Source: Aquipseudomonas alcaligenes MRY13-0052 (GTDB lineage Bacteria > Pseudomonadota > Gammaproteobacteria > Pseudomonadales > Pseudomonadaceae). Taken from it: a stretch of DNA of 64,000 bases. Positions within the stretch are counted from its first letter, which is position 1; each line of letters opens with the position of its first letter. Position numbers and translations under genes: made by a program. A model generated the notes under the pieces. The model saw only the letters and a list, made by a program, of their open reading frames with translations. It was not told where the DNA came from and searched no databases. This document shows positions 43,683-53,088 of the stretch, piece after piece. Where the stretch lies: assembly GCA_000474255.1 (NCBI GenBank), contig BATO01000001.1, positions 233,773 to 297,772 of the forward strand, in the 5' to 3' direction.

Positions 43683-46414
43683 ATGCCGTCGATCGCGAAA
43701 CGCCTGTCCTTCTACCGCGCTTGCTACCAGGCCGATAGCCGCGAACTGCAACTGGACGATGTCAGCACCTTCAAGGCCGAGCGCTGGGGCTGGCTGGACG
43801 GGCGCGAGGAACTGGCCAGCGGTGCCATGCCCTTCGCCGCGCTCTCCGCCGAGCTGGGCGAGCACCTGTTGCAGCAGCAGAACCTCTACCAGCGCGAGCT
43901 GCAGCTGATCTACGGCGTGCTGCCGGTGTGCGGCCGGCGCAGCGATGCCGAAGGCAAGGCGGTGCGCCACTGCGCGCCGCTGGTGTATTTCGAAGCGCGC
44001 CTGGAAAGCCTCGGCGAGGGCGCGCCACCGAGCCTGGCCATCGACCTGGCCCAGCCCCAGCTCAACCGCCGCCTGCTGCGCCAGCTGCTCAAGGCCGATG
44101 CCGAGCAGGGGCTGGAAAGCCTGCCGCTGCCCAGCGGCGCGCTGGACGATCACTACCTGGCTGACCTGATGGCCTGGCTGCAACGCTTCACCGTGGTCGG
44201 CGAGGTGCTCCCGGCCACCGCCTTCCCCGCCCTGGAGGACGCCGCGCCCCTGAAGAAGGCCATGGCCGCGCAACGCCTGTCGCTGCGTTCGGCGGCGCTG
44301 GTGGCCCTGGCTGAGCGTGGCGCCGGCAGCCGCGGCATCCTCCATGAACTGCAACTGCTGCAAGGCGCGGAGCGCCATTCGCCGGCGTTGCGGCAACTGC
44401 TCGGTGAAGACGCAGGGGCCGAGGCGGGCGGTGAAGCGTGCGCGACCCTCGGCACCCCCAGCCGTCCGGAAGCCCTGCCGGCCTCCCTCAGCCTGGCCCA
44501 GCGCCAGGCCCTGGCCAACGCCACCCGCTACCCCCTGAGCTTCGTCGCCGGGCCGCCCGGCACCGGCAAGAGCTACACCCTGGCCGCCCTGGCCCTGGAC
44601 CGCCACCTGCAGGGCGAGAGCGTACTGCTGGTCAGCCGCAGCCAGCAGGCGGTCACGGTGATCGCCGACAAGCTGCGCGACGACCTCGGCCTGCGCGACG
44701 GCGTGCTGCAGGTGGAGGAACAATCCCTGCTGCGCACCCTGCGCGCGCGCCTCGACCAACTGCTGCAGGGCGAACTGCCGCCGCTGGAGGAGGGCGCCGT
44801 GGCCCGCCAGCAGCGGGCACTGAAAGACCTGCTGGACGAGGAGGCCGCGTTATCCCGGGCCTTCGACAAACGCAGCCGCCAGGCCTTGCGCTGGAGCGGC
44901 CTGCTGGTGCGCGCCGAGCGCGGCACCCTGGCCTTCTGGCAACGCTGGTTGCAGGTGCCCTGGGTCGAGCGGCGGGTGCGCGGCAGCGTGCGCCACTGGC
45001 AGATACTCGACGACCTGCGCGATTGCCAGCGCCGCCGCGAGGCCCACAGCCGGCAGTACATCGACAGCCTGCGGGTGGAGCGCCTGCAACGCCTGCTGGA
45101 CAGCGACCGGCAGACCTTCGTGCGCTACAACCAGGCGATCCGCGCGCGCAGCTCGCAGCGCCAGCAATCGCTGTTCGACGAGCTCGACCCGGCGCGCCTG
45201 CTCGCCGCCTTCCCCATCTGGGTGGTGAGCCTGGACGACCTGCACAAGGTGCTGCCGCTGCGCGAGGGGCTGTTCGACGTCCTGGTGATCGACGAAGCCA
45301 CCCAGTGCGACATCGCCAGCGCACTGCCGGCCCTGCAGCGTTGCAAGGCGCGCGGTAGGTGGCCGGCGACAGCCGCCAGCTGCGCCATGTGTCCTTCCTC
45401 TCCCGCGCCCAGGAGCGCCAGCTGCTGCAGCGCGCCGAACTGCCGGAGAACGACCAGCAGGCCTGGAGCTACCGCGACAACAGCCTGCTCGACCTGGTGG
45501 GCGAGCGCCTGGCCAGCCAGCGTGCGCTGACCTTCCTCGACGAACACTTCCGTGGCCGCCCGGCGCTGATCCGCTTCAGCAACGAGGCCTTCTACAACGG
45601 CCGCATCCGTGTGATGAAGGAGCGCCCCGAGCAACTCGCCGCCGAAAGCCTCAGCCTGCACCGGCTGGAAGGCCAGCGCGTGCCGGCGGGGCACAACCCG
45701 GTGGAGGCGGAGCGTGCCCTGGCGCTGCTCGAAGAGCATGTCGGCCGCTACCGCGACAGCCAGATCAAGCCCAGCGTCGGCCTGCTCTCGCCCTTCCGCG
45801 ACCAGGTGGAGCACCTGCGCCGCCTGCTCGCCGAGCGCCTGCCGGGCGAGTTGCTGGCGCAGTTCCGCGTGCGCGTGGCCACGCCCTACGGTTTTCAGGG
45901 CGAGGAGCGCGACCTGATGATCCTCAGCTTCGCTATCGACGCTGCCGGCGCCCAGGCCGCCCACTACCTCAACCGCGAAGACATGTTCAACGTCGCCATC
46001 ACCCGCGCCCGCGAGCACCAGATGTTGCTGTTCAGCGGCGATGAACGGCAGCTCGCCCCCGGTCACCTGCTGCGGCGCTACCTGGAACGCCTGGAACAGG
46101 GCCAGGGCCATGACCACGGCGGCCAGGCGGTGGATGCCTTCCAGCAGCAGGTGGCGGAGGCGCTGCAAGGGCAGGGCGTGCGCGTCTGGTCCGGCTACCC
46201 GGTGGCCGGGCATTGCCTGGACCTGTTCTGCCAGCGCGGCGAGCGGGTGCTGGCCATCGACCTGATCGGCTACCCCGGCGCCAGCGAAGACGTCTTCGAC
46301 CTGGAGCGCTACCAGGTCCTGGCGCGCGCCGGTCTGGAGATGATTCCGCTCAGCTATGCGGTGTGGAAGCTGCAGCCCCAGGTGGCCCTGGAGGCATTGC
46401 TGATGCGGCTGTGA
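43683..46414 (+). pseudogene. Superfamily 1 AAA/UvrD-like helicase, split by a frameshift
   Basis: The first frame (43683 to about 45355) encodes the N-terminal part with Walker A SFVAGPPGTGKSYTLAALAL (near residue 289) and Walker B FDVLVIDEATQCDIASALPAL (near 535), then shifts into Arg/Pro/Ser nonsense ending at 45530. The second frame, open from a GTG at 45359 to 46414, supplies VAGDSRQLRHVSFLSRAQE, YGFQGEERDLMILSFAID and NVAITRAREHQMLLFSGD, the remaining helicase motifs. It ends with a nuclease-like segment (VWSGYPVAGHCLDLFCQRGERVLAIDLIGYPG). The joint is at GCGCGCGGTAGGTGGCC, and a TAG stands just before the second-frame GTG. It may be a real pseudogene, two coupled polypeptides or an assembly error. 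The intact family is Dna2/Upf1-like. Confidence 0.82.
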
Positions 46415-46594
46415 ATGGCGGCTGGCCATTGGCCGACGGCAGGCCGTGGCGGGCGCACACGGTTACGCGTAAAGTGCGACGCGAGTCACATTTTCATTCG
46501 CTGCCCTTTCCGGTATCACCATGCACGCCCTCGCTCGTCACTCCAGCCCGCCGACCCTTTCCGGGGCGGCGATCGTTCGCCATGGAGTGGCGTC

Positions 46595-47770
46595 ATGGCG
46601 CTGAACATCCCCACCCTGGTGCTGGTGGACGTTTACATCCTCGTGCTGCTCGGCCTGCTGGCCGGCCGCGCCTGGCGCCGGGGCAGCCCGGAACCCACCC
46701 TCGGCTACCTGAGCCTGATGCTCCTGCTGGGTGCCCTGGCCACGGTGCTGGGCAGCCTGCGCGGGATGAACATCGACCTGGTGCCCATCCTGCTCGGCAA
46801 TATCGTGCTGCAGTTCAGCTGCGCCATGAACTGGACCGCCATGCGCGTGTTCGCCGGGCGCCGCGCGCACCTGCCGGGAATACTCGCCGGGCCGCTGCTG
46901 TGGGCCGGGCTGTGCACCTTCCCGGCCTTCTACGAATCGCTGCCGCTGCGGGTCTTCGCCAGCACGGCGATGACCCTGGTCTACACCCTGCTCGCCGCGT
47001 TCGAGCTGTGGCGCGCGCGTCATGAGCTGCAGGTGTCGGTCAAACCGGCGCTGGCGCTGCACCTGATCCATTTCGTCACCTACGGCGTGCGTTTGGTGAT
47101 CGACCGCGGCGTGCCCTTCCAGGCGGCGGTGGACGGACAGAGCACCGGCTTCTTCGCGGTGATGGTGTTCGAGACGCTGCTCTACGGCATCGGCATGGCC
47201 TTCGTCACCCTGGCCATGGTCAAGGAGCGCGCCGAGCTGCAGTACAAGCACGCCGCCTTCAGCGACCCGCTCACCGGCATCGGCAACCGCCGCGCCTTCA
47301 TGACCTCCGGCGAGACGCTGCTCAAGGGCTGCGCGGCGCGCAAGGAATCGGTGGCGCTGCTGCTCTGCGACCTGGATAACTTCAAGCGCCTCAACGACAC
47401 CTTCGGCCACTCGGCCGGGGACGAAGTGCTGATGGCCTTCTGCGCGGTGACCTCCGCGCGCATGCGCAAGCACGACGTGTTCGGGCGCATCGGCGGCGAG
47501 GAATTCGCCTGCCTGCTGAGCGATGCCGACGCCGCCACCGCCACCCTGGTGGCCGAGCGCATCCGCCGCGAGTTCGCCGAAAGCGACCTGCTCGGACCGG
47601 GCCGCCTCAGCGTCAGCATCGGCATCGCCACCTCCTCCCAGGCCGGGCACGAGCTGTACCGCCTGCTGTCCCTGGCGGACAAGGCGCTCTACGAGGCGAA
47701 GAACCAGGGGCGCAACCGGGTGGAGCATTATCACTCCGCCATTCCCACCCGCCCCGCCCGGGGCAGCTGA
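46595..47770 (+). CDS. Membrane diguanylate cyclase (GGDEF domain)
   Basis: A 391-residue protein with six or seven membrane helices in residues 1-205 and a C-terminal GGDEF domain (about 220-385) that makes cyclic di-GMP. The substrate-binding motifs are DPLTGIGNRRAFM, LLCDLDNFKRLNDTFGHSAGDEVL and the signature RIGGEEFACLL (near 299). The signature is GGEEF, an active variant. I see no RxxD inhibitory site five residues ahead of it; the residues are KHDVFGRIGGEEF. The ATG at 46595 has GGAGTGG upstream; the open frame to 46415 is not coding-like. The sensory input of the membrane part is unknown. Confidence 0.92.
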   Translation: MALNIPTLVLVDVYILVLLGLLAGRAWRRGSPEPTLGYLSLMLLLGALATVLGSLRGMNIDLVPILLGNIVLQFSCAMNWTAMRVFAGRRAHLPGILAGPLLWAGLCTFPAFYESLPLRVFASTAMTLVYTLLAAFELWRARHELQVSVKPALALHLIHFVTYGVRLVIDRGVPFQAAVDGQSTGFFAVMVFETLLYGIGMAFVTLAMVKERAELQYKHAAFSDPLTGIGNRRAFMTSGETLLKGCAARKESVALLLCDLDNFKRLNDTFGHSAGDEVLMAFCAVTSARMRKHDVFGRIGGEEFACLLSDADAATATLVAERIRREFAESDLLGPGRLSVSIGIATSSQAGHELYRLLSLADKALYEAKNQGRNRVEHYHSAIPTRPARGS

Positions 47771-47812
47771 AAAACTATCTGCGTTGCTATCGCGGCGTTA
47801 AAAACGGGCTCA
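47771..47812 (-). repeat. Tail of a structured dispersed element, inverted relative to 48354
   Basis: AAAAACTATCTGCGTTGCTA followed by TCGCGGCGTTAAAAACGG is the reverse complement of the right end of the element at 48354-48476, with a few differences. It begins right after the diguanylate cyclase stop codon. Confidence 0.75.
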
Positions 47813-47870
47813 AGACGCATGCGTCGGGTTGCACCCGACCTACGTGGCTGCCCTGTAGGGGCGGCCTCAG

Positions 47871-48278
47871 ACTCGTAGGATGGGTAGAGCTCCGCGAAAC
47901 CCATCAATGTGCAGTCCCAGGCATTGCCGCAGTGCCGGGCTCGACTCCGCCTGGTGGAGGTAAAAAGCGACCTCCACCCTACACGGCGGTCATGTCCCTG
48001 GGCGACTTCAGACTCGTAGGATGGGTAGAGCTCCGCGAAACCCATCAATGCGGGGTCCAGGCATTGCCGCAGTGCTGGGCTCGACTCCGCCTGGTGGAGG
48101 TAAAGAGCGACCTCCACCCTACACGGCGGTCATGTCCCTGGGCGACTTCAGACTCGTAGGATGGGTAGAGCTCCGCGAAACCCATCAATGCGGGGTCCAG
48201 GCATTGCCGCAGTGCCGGGCTCGACTCCGCCTGGTGGAGGTAAAAAGCGACCTCCACCCTACACAGCGGTCATGTCCC
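47871..48278 (+). repeat. Three tandem copies of a 140-bp repeat
   Basis: Copies start at 47871, 48012 and 48152 (periods 141 and 140). Each contains a GTAGGATGGGTAGAGCTCCG unit with GCGAAACCCATCAATG, then CCAGGCATTGCCGCAGTG, CGACTCCGCCTGGTGGAGGT and CGACCTCCACCCTACAC. Copies differ at only a few positions. Small open frames across it are repeat artefacts. Confidence 0.92.
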
Positions 48279-48300
48279 AGCGGTGGCACGAGCGCTTTGT

Positions 48301-48339
48301 GTAGGGGCGACTTCAGTCGCCAAGCGGCGCGCAGCGCCT
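48301..48339 (+). repeat. Dispersed repeat, GGGGCGACTTCAGTCGCC family
   Basis: GTAGGGGCGACTTCAGTCGC then CAAGCGGCGCGCAGCGCC. The core GGCGACTTCAGTCGCC is a near palindrome. Other copies lie at 53024, 57388 and, inverted, 59141-59211. Confidence 0.8.
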
Positions 48340-48353
48340 GGCATAGGGGGTAA

Positions 48354-48476
48354 AAACGTCAGCGAGGCAGTCAGCGCAAGGCGAAGACAGGCCAGAAAAG
48401 CGCAGTTTACGTGCTGTAAATGAGCATTTTTTGGCCTGGCTTCAACGCTGCGATGGCAACGCAGCTAGTTTTTTCA
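48354..48476 (+). repeat. Structured dispersed element, copy A
   Basis: A foldable element. CAGGCCA pairs with TGGCCTG, enclosing GAAAAGCG, a small stem TTTAC-GTGCT-GTAAA and TGAGCATTTT. It ends AACGCTGCGATGGCAACGCA with GCTAGTTTTTT against the stop of the following minus-strand gene. Copy B lies at 61969-62077 and an inverted tail at 47771. Confidence 0.8.
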
Positions 48477-50156
48477 AGTGCCCAGCGCGCCGTTGGCGAG
48501 GGCATCGAGCAGCTCTTGTTGCAGCTCATCCGCCCGTTGCGGCGCTTCCGGGCGCAGGCGTTCGATGGCCTGGCGCAGGCGGGCGAGGGGGTTCTCGGGG
48601 GCCCTGAGGTTGCGCAGGTCGAGCAGGGCGATGGCTTGCGGGTAGCGCCCCTGGTCGATGTGCTGGCGCAGCAGCGTGGCGTCGAGGCCACGGCTGTCAC
48701 CGTCCAGTTCCAGCAGGCGATCGCGCAGGGCGGTGGCTCGCTCCATCTGGTCGAGGGCGATGGCGGCTTCGGCCAGGGTTTCCAGGTACCAGGTGCGTTC
48801 GTCCGGGTCGTCGATTTCCTGCGCTTCCCAGAGCGCCACGGCCTTTTCCAGGGTCTCCAGGGCGGCATCCTGCAAGCCCAACTGGTGCTGCAGGCGAGCC
48901 AGGTGGCAGGCCTGGTCCAACTGTTCATCCCAGTCCAGTTGCTGGCGCAGGGCGTCGAATTCCTCCAGGTCGGCGGTCACTCCCGCCGGGGCCTGGGCAG
49001 TGCCACCCTGCAGCCGGCTGCGCAGGGCCAGCAGGCGCAGGCGTATCCAATCGGTCTCGTTATCCACGGCCTCCATGGCCTCCAGCCCCTGGTGCAGCAA
49101 TGCTGCGCTCCAGGCCGGCTGGGCCTCGGTGCAGCGGCCGGCCAGCTCCAGGCGCAGCCAGGTGGCGTCGCTGCCGTCGAGGCCGCTGGCGCGCAGCAGG
49201 GCGTCGGCACGGGCGGTATCGGCATGGCCGGCGTGCCAGGCCATGAGGTCGGCCAGCAGCTCCAGGTGCATCTGTTCGGGGGCCAGGGCCAGCAGGCGCT
49301 CGGCCAGTTGCGGGCGTTCGCTGTCCAGGGCCAGGCGCAGCAGCTCGTGCCAGTCGAGGGCATGCAGCGGCATGTCCGGGCGCGCCAGCAGCTCCAGGGC
49401 CTGGGCTTCGCGGTTGCTTGCCAGCAGCAGGGTGATGGCGTCGTTGGCCAGCAGCGCGTCGGGGGCGACGGCCAGCTCGGTGAACAGGTCGAGGCGTTCC
49501 TGGGCCAGGCATTCCCGCAGCAGGGCCTGGAAGTCGGCGGGCGCGTCCTGCACCGGCACGCTGAGCATGGCGCGGGCGCGCTCCAGGCTGCGGTTGGCGG
49601 CTTCGTGGCGCTCCAGCTGGCGCTGCAGGCCGGCCAGCAGCAGGTTCTGGCGGACGGACAGGGCCTGGCCCACCTGGCCTTCCTGGCCGGCGGTGACGCT
49701 GTCGAGCAACTGCTGCGCCTGGTCCCGGCGGCCGGCGGCGGCCATCAGCGGGATGCTCAGCAGGGGGGCTTCGGGCAGGGGGCTGGCGCTGGCTTCCAGC
49801 AGGTCGAGGGCGGCGAGGGCGCCCGTCTGTTCCAGCTGGTTCTCCAGCATCGCCTCCAGGGCGGACTGGCGATAGCCGGCCGTGAGTTCGGCCAGGGCGC
49901 CCAGCGCCAGGTCGCGGTCGCCGGCGAGCAATAGCGCCGGGGCTACCTGGTGCATGGCCAACTGGCGTGCCTCGCCGTCCAGGCGCTGCGCCAACTGGTG
50001 GCCCAGGTGCGGTTCGAGCAGGGTGAGCAAGGCTACCCGGTTGATCTGTGCGGCGCCCTCGGCGCTGACGCGGGGGGCGTGGGTGCGTCGGGCCGAGCGC
50101 CACAGCGCGATGGCCAGGAGTGCCACGATGCCAGCCACGATGATGAACGCTTCCAT
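48474..50156 (-). CDS. Membrane-anchored helical-repeat (TPR-like) protein
   Basis: A 560-residue protein with one N-terminal helix (about 2-20, EAFIIVAGIVALLAIALWRS). The rest is almost all alpha-helical, Leu/Ala-rich, with TPR-like helix pairs (LLASNREAQALELLARPDMP, LGLQDAALETLEKAVALWEA, DQGRYPQAIALLDLRNLRAP). It is probably a scaffold or adaptor facing the cytoplasm. No enzyme motif is seen and I do not recognise a named family. The ATG at 50156 has GGAAAGGAAG upstream; the open frame to 51005 overlaps yaeQ antisense and is not used. Confidence 0.8.
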   Translation of the reverse strand: MEAFIIVAGIVALLAIALWRSARRTHAPRVSAEGAAQINRVALLTLLEPHLGHQLAQRLDGEARQLAMHQVAPALLLAGDRDLALGALAELTAGYRQSALEAMLENQLEQTGALAALDLLEASASPLPEAPLLSIPLMAAAGRRDQAQQLLDSVTAGQEGQVGQALSVRQNLLLAGLQRQLERHEAANRSLERARAMLSVPVQDAPADFQALLRECLAQERLDLFTELAVAPDALLANDAITLLLASNREAQALELLARPDMPLHALDWHELLRLALDSERPQLAERLLALAPEQMHLELLADLMAWHAGHADTARADALLRASGLDGSDATWLRLELAGRCTEAQPAWSAALLHQGLEAMEAVDNETDWIRLRLLALRSRLQGGTAQAPAGVTADLEEFDALRQQLDWDEQLDQACHLARLQHQLGLQDAALETLEKAVALWEAQEIDDPDERTWYLETLAEAAIALDQMERATALRDRLLELDGDSRGLDATLLRQHIDQGRYPQAIALLDLRNLRAPENPLARLRQAIERLRPEAPQRADELQQELLDALANGALGT

Positions 50157-50345
50157 TGGCTTCCTTTCCTGAAGTGCGGACCGGGGCGGCTTATAAAGGG
50201 GCCCGGCCCGGGCTGGCAACCCCGAGTCGCGCGGGCTGGGAACCCGAGCGCATTTCCGGGTGCCGAACGGCCGGACGGCGCCCGGGCGCGGTGCCGGGTT
50301 TCGGGTTAGACTTGCCGCCTTTTCGCCTAACCAAGAAGCCCGCAC

Positions 50346-50885
50346 ATGGCCCTGCAAGCGACGCCCTACAAAGTCGACCTCAATCTCACCGACCTCGATC
50401 GCAGCGTCTACGAGAACCTGCGTTTCACCGTCGCCAAGCACCCCTCGGAAACCGAGGAACGCCTGGCCGTGCGCCTGATCGCCTACGCGCTCTGGTACCA
50501 CGAGCAGCTGGCGTTCGGCCGCGGCCTGTCGGACGTCGACGAGCCGGCGCTGTGGGAGAAGAGCCTCGACGACCGCGTCCTGCACTGGATCGAAGTCGGC
50601 CAGCCGGATGCCGAACGCATCACCTGGTGCTCGCGTCGCACCGAACGCTTCAGCCTGGTGGCCTACGGCAACCTGCGCGTATGGCAGACCAAGGTGCTCG
50701 ACGGTGTGCGCAGCCTGAAGAACATCAATGTGGTGGGGGTCGACCAGGAAGCCCTGGAGAACCTCGCCAAGGACATGCCGCGCGCCATCAACTGGAGCGT
50801 GATGATCAGTGACGGCGAGCTGTTCATCACCGACGAGCGTGGCCAGCACGAGATTCCCCTGGAGTGGCTGGCCGGCGAACGCTGA
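50346..50885 (+). CDS. yaeQ: YaeQ family protein
   Basis: A 179-residue protein of the YaeQ family, whose structure is a variant of the PD-(D/E)XK nuclease fold. Signature segments are YKVDLNLTDLDRSVYENLRFTVAKHPSET-like start, RLAVRLIAYALWYHEQLAFGRGLSDVDEPALW, HWIEVGQPDAERI and the end ERGQHEIPLEWLAG. E. coli YaeQ was once reported to suppress rfaH loss, but its molecular role is unknown. It precedes recJ by 88 bases on the same strand. Confidence 0.95.
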   Translation: MALQATPYKVDLNLTDLDRSVYENLRFTVAKHPSETEERLAVRLIAYALWYHEQLAFGRGLSDVDEPALWEKSLDDRVLHWIEVGQPDAERITWCSRRTERFSLVAYGNLRVWQTKVLDGVRSLKNINVVGVDQEALENLAKDMPRAINWSVMISDGELFITDERGQHEIPLEWLAGER

Positions 50886-50973
50886 CCGCTGTCCCACGCG
50901 GCCGCCGGCTCCGTCGCGCGGCCCCCTGTTCCACGGCGGGCCTCCCGCCCCGCAAGCCTGAAGACTGAGCCGC

Positions 50974-52689
50974 ATGCGTATCGATCCCCGCCCGTTGCCC
51001 GCCACCCTGCCTGACCTCGGCGACCTGCCGCCCCTGCTGACCCGCCTCTACGCCGCCCGTGGCGTGCAGTCCGCCGCCGAGCTGGACAAGGGCCTGGCGC
51101 GGTTGATCCCCTACCAGCAGCTCAAGGGCATAGACGCGGCGGTGGAACTGCTGGTGCAGGCCCTGGAGCAGCGCCAGCGCATTCTCTATGTCGGCGACTT
51201 CGACGCCGACGGCGCCACCGCCAGTACCGTCGGCGTGCTCGGCCTGCGCATGCTCGGCGCGGCCCATGTCGATTACCTGGTGCCCAACCGCTTCGAATAC
51301 GGCTACGGCCTGACCCCGGAGATCGTCGCCGTGGCCCTGGAGCGTCGCCCCGACCTGCTGGTGACCGTGGACAACGGCATCTCCAGCGTCGACGGCGTGG
51401 CCGCGGCCAAGGCGGCCGGGCTCAAGGTGCTGGTCACCGACCACCACCTGCCGGGCCCGGAATTGCCGGCGGCGGACGCCATCGTCAACCCCAACCAGCC
51501 GGGCTGCGAGTTCCCCAGCAAGGCCATGGCCGGCGTCGGCGTGATCTTCTACGTGCTGCTGGCCCTGCGCGCGCGCCTGCGCCAGCTGGACTGGTTCACC
51601 CGCACCGGCCGCCCGGACGCCAACCTCGCCGAGCTGCTCGACCTGGTGGCCCTGGGCAGCGTCGCCGACGTGGTGCCGCTGGATGCCAACAACCGCATCC
51701 TGGTGCACCAGGGCCTGGCACGCATCCGCGCCGGCCGTGCCCGCGCCGGCCTCAAGGCGGTGCTGGAAGTGGCCGGCCGCCCGGCGGCGCGGATCACCTC
51801 CACCGACCTCGGCTTCATCCTCGGCCCGCGCCTCAACGCCGCCGGCCGCCTGGACGACATGAGCCTGGGCATCGAATGCCTGCTCTGCGAGGACGAGGCC
51901 CTGGCCCGCGATATGGCGGTGCAGCTCGACCAGCTCAACCAGGACCGCAAGGCCATCGAGCAGGGCATGCAGCGCGAAGCCCTGGCGCAGCTCAAGGACC
52001 TGCCCCTGGAAGACCTGCCCTTCGGCCTCTGCCTGTTCGAGGCGGACTGGCACCAGGGGGTGATCGGCATCCTCGCCTCGCGCATGAAGGAGCGTTACCA
52101 CCGCCCGACCATCGCCTTCGCCGACGCCGGCGAGGGCCTGCTCAAGGGCTCGGCGCGCTCGGTGCAGGGGTTCCATATCCGTGATGCCCTGGACGCCGTG
52201 GCCGCGCGCCACCCGGGACTGATCAGCAAGTTCGGCGGCCACGCCATGGCCGCCGGGCTGTCCCTGCCTGTGGAAAACTTCGGCGCCTTCGCTGCGGCCT
52301 TCGACGCCGAGGTGCGCCGCCAGCTGGATGAGGAGGACCTCACCGGCCGCCTGCTTTCCGACGGCCAGCTGAGCATCCAGGAATTCCACCTGGAACTGGC
52401 CCGCGCCCTGCGCCAGGCCGGCCCCTGGGGCCAGCACTTCCCCGAGCCGGTGTTCCACGGCATCTTCCAGGTGGTGCAGCAGCGCCTGGTGGGCGAGCGC
52501 CACCTCAAGCTGGTGCTGAAGACCGAATGCGGCTCGGTGCAGCTGGACGGCATCGCCTTCAACATCGACCGCGACCAATGGCCCAACCCCACCGTGCGCT
52601 GGGCGGAAGTGGCCTACAAGCTGGACGTCAACGAATACCGCGGGCAGGAAAGCGTGCAACTGATGGTGGCGCACATCGCACCACGCTGA
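50974..52689 (+). CDS. recJ: Single-stranded-DNA-specific exonuclease RecJ
   Basis: A 571-residue 5'-3' single-strand exonuclease used in RecFOR recombination and mismatch repair. The DHH core includes ILYVGDFDADGATASTVGV (metal motif near 73), LVTVDNGISSVDGV, LVTDHHLPG (DHH motif near 155), VALGSVADVVPL and GPRLNAAGRLDDMSLGIECLL. The DHHA1 domain has HQGVIGILASRMKERYHRP, GSARSVQGFHIRDALD and KFGGHAMAAGLSL. A C-terminal OB fold ends the protein. All catalytic Asp/His motifs are intact and the length is normal. Confidence 0.97.
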   Translation: MRIDPRPLPATLPDLGDLPPLLTRLYAARGVQSAAELDKGLARLIPYQQLKGIDAAVELLVQALEQRQRILYVGDFDADGATASTVGVLGLRMLGAAHVDYLVPNRFEYGYGLTPEIVAVALERRPDLLVTVDNGISSVDGVAAAKAAGLKVLVTDHHLPGPELPAADAIVNPNQPGCEFPSKAMAGVGVIFYVLLALRARLRQLDWFTRTGRPDANLAELLDLVALGSVADVVPLDANNRILVHQGLARIRAGRARAGLKAVLEVAGRPAARITSTDLGFILGPRLNAAGRLDDMSLGIECLLCEDEALARDMAVQLDQLNQDRKAIEQGMQREALAQLKDLPLEDLPFGLCLFEADWHQGVIGILASRMKERYHRPTIAFADAGEGLLKGSARSVQGFHIRDALDAVAARHPGLISKFGGHAMAAGLSLPVENFGAFAAAFDAEVRRQLDEEDLTGRLLSDGQLSIQEFHLELARALRQAGPWGQHFPEPVFHGIFQVVQQRLVGERHLKLVLKTECGSVQLDGIAFNIDRDQWPNPTVRWAEVAYKLDVNEYRGQESVQLMVAHIAPR

Positions 52690-53088
52690 TCGTCACCCCT
52701 GGCACGGTGATGACGGCTGTGTAGGGTGGATGACGCTTCATCCATCCACCGTGCGGGGTTTCGAGCGGCTGGTTGCGCATGGAGTGGGCGATGTTCCCTG
52801 TGCCACGTTCGACGCTGATCGCGCCGGCGGGTACAGGATGGGCAAGGGGGCGTAGGGTGGCGCTTCAGCCCACCGTTTCTCCGACCCCCAGCCATTTCGA
52901 AGTCCTGCCGGACTCCCGTGTCCCAGGCACAGCCGCGTGCCACGTTCGACGCTGCACGGTGGAGGTAAAAAGCGACCTCCACCCTACGCAGCGGTCATCT
53001 CCGCGCGTCAGCCCGGCAGTGCTGTAGGGGCGACTTCAGTCGCCAAGCGGCGCGCAGCGCCGCCGTTTCCGGGCCTTACCAGCAGTGT
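52690..53088. other. Repeat-rich intergenic region after recJ
   Basis: This 399-base gap holds several short dispersed repeats and no gene. These are GTAGGGTGGATGACGCTTCA (52723), CGTAGGGTGGCGCTTCAGCC (52853), GACCTCCACCCTACGCAGCG (52975) and a GGGGCGACTTCAGTCGCC copy (53024-53063). Stretches near 52920 resemble pieces of the 140-bp tandem repeat at 47871. Confidence 0.75.
53024..53063 (+). repeat. Dispersed repeat, GGGGCGACTTCAGTCGCC family
   Basis: GTAGGGGCGACTTCAGTCGC followed by CAAGCGGCGCGCAGCGCCG, essentially identical to the copy at 48301. It lies at the 3' end of the short-chain dehydrogenase gene. Confidence 0.8.

Noticed and set aside
45359..46414. Second helicase half as an independent normal gene
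   Set aside because: It starts in the middle of the helicase core (motif III onward) and lacks an ATP-binding site. It is better explained as the downstream part of a frameshifted gene.
47871..48278. CRISPR array
   Set aside because: Only three long (140 bp) near-identical contiguous copies without unique spacers, and no cas genes nearby.
47932..48353. Open frames of 70-130 residues on both strands across the tandem repeats
   Set aside because: They follow the 140-bp repeat period and contain repeated peptide blocks such as WVELRETHQCG. They have no ribosome-binding sites and are repeat artefacts.
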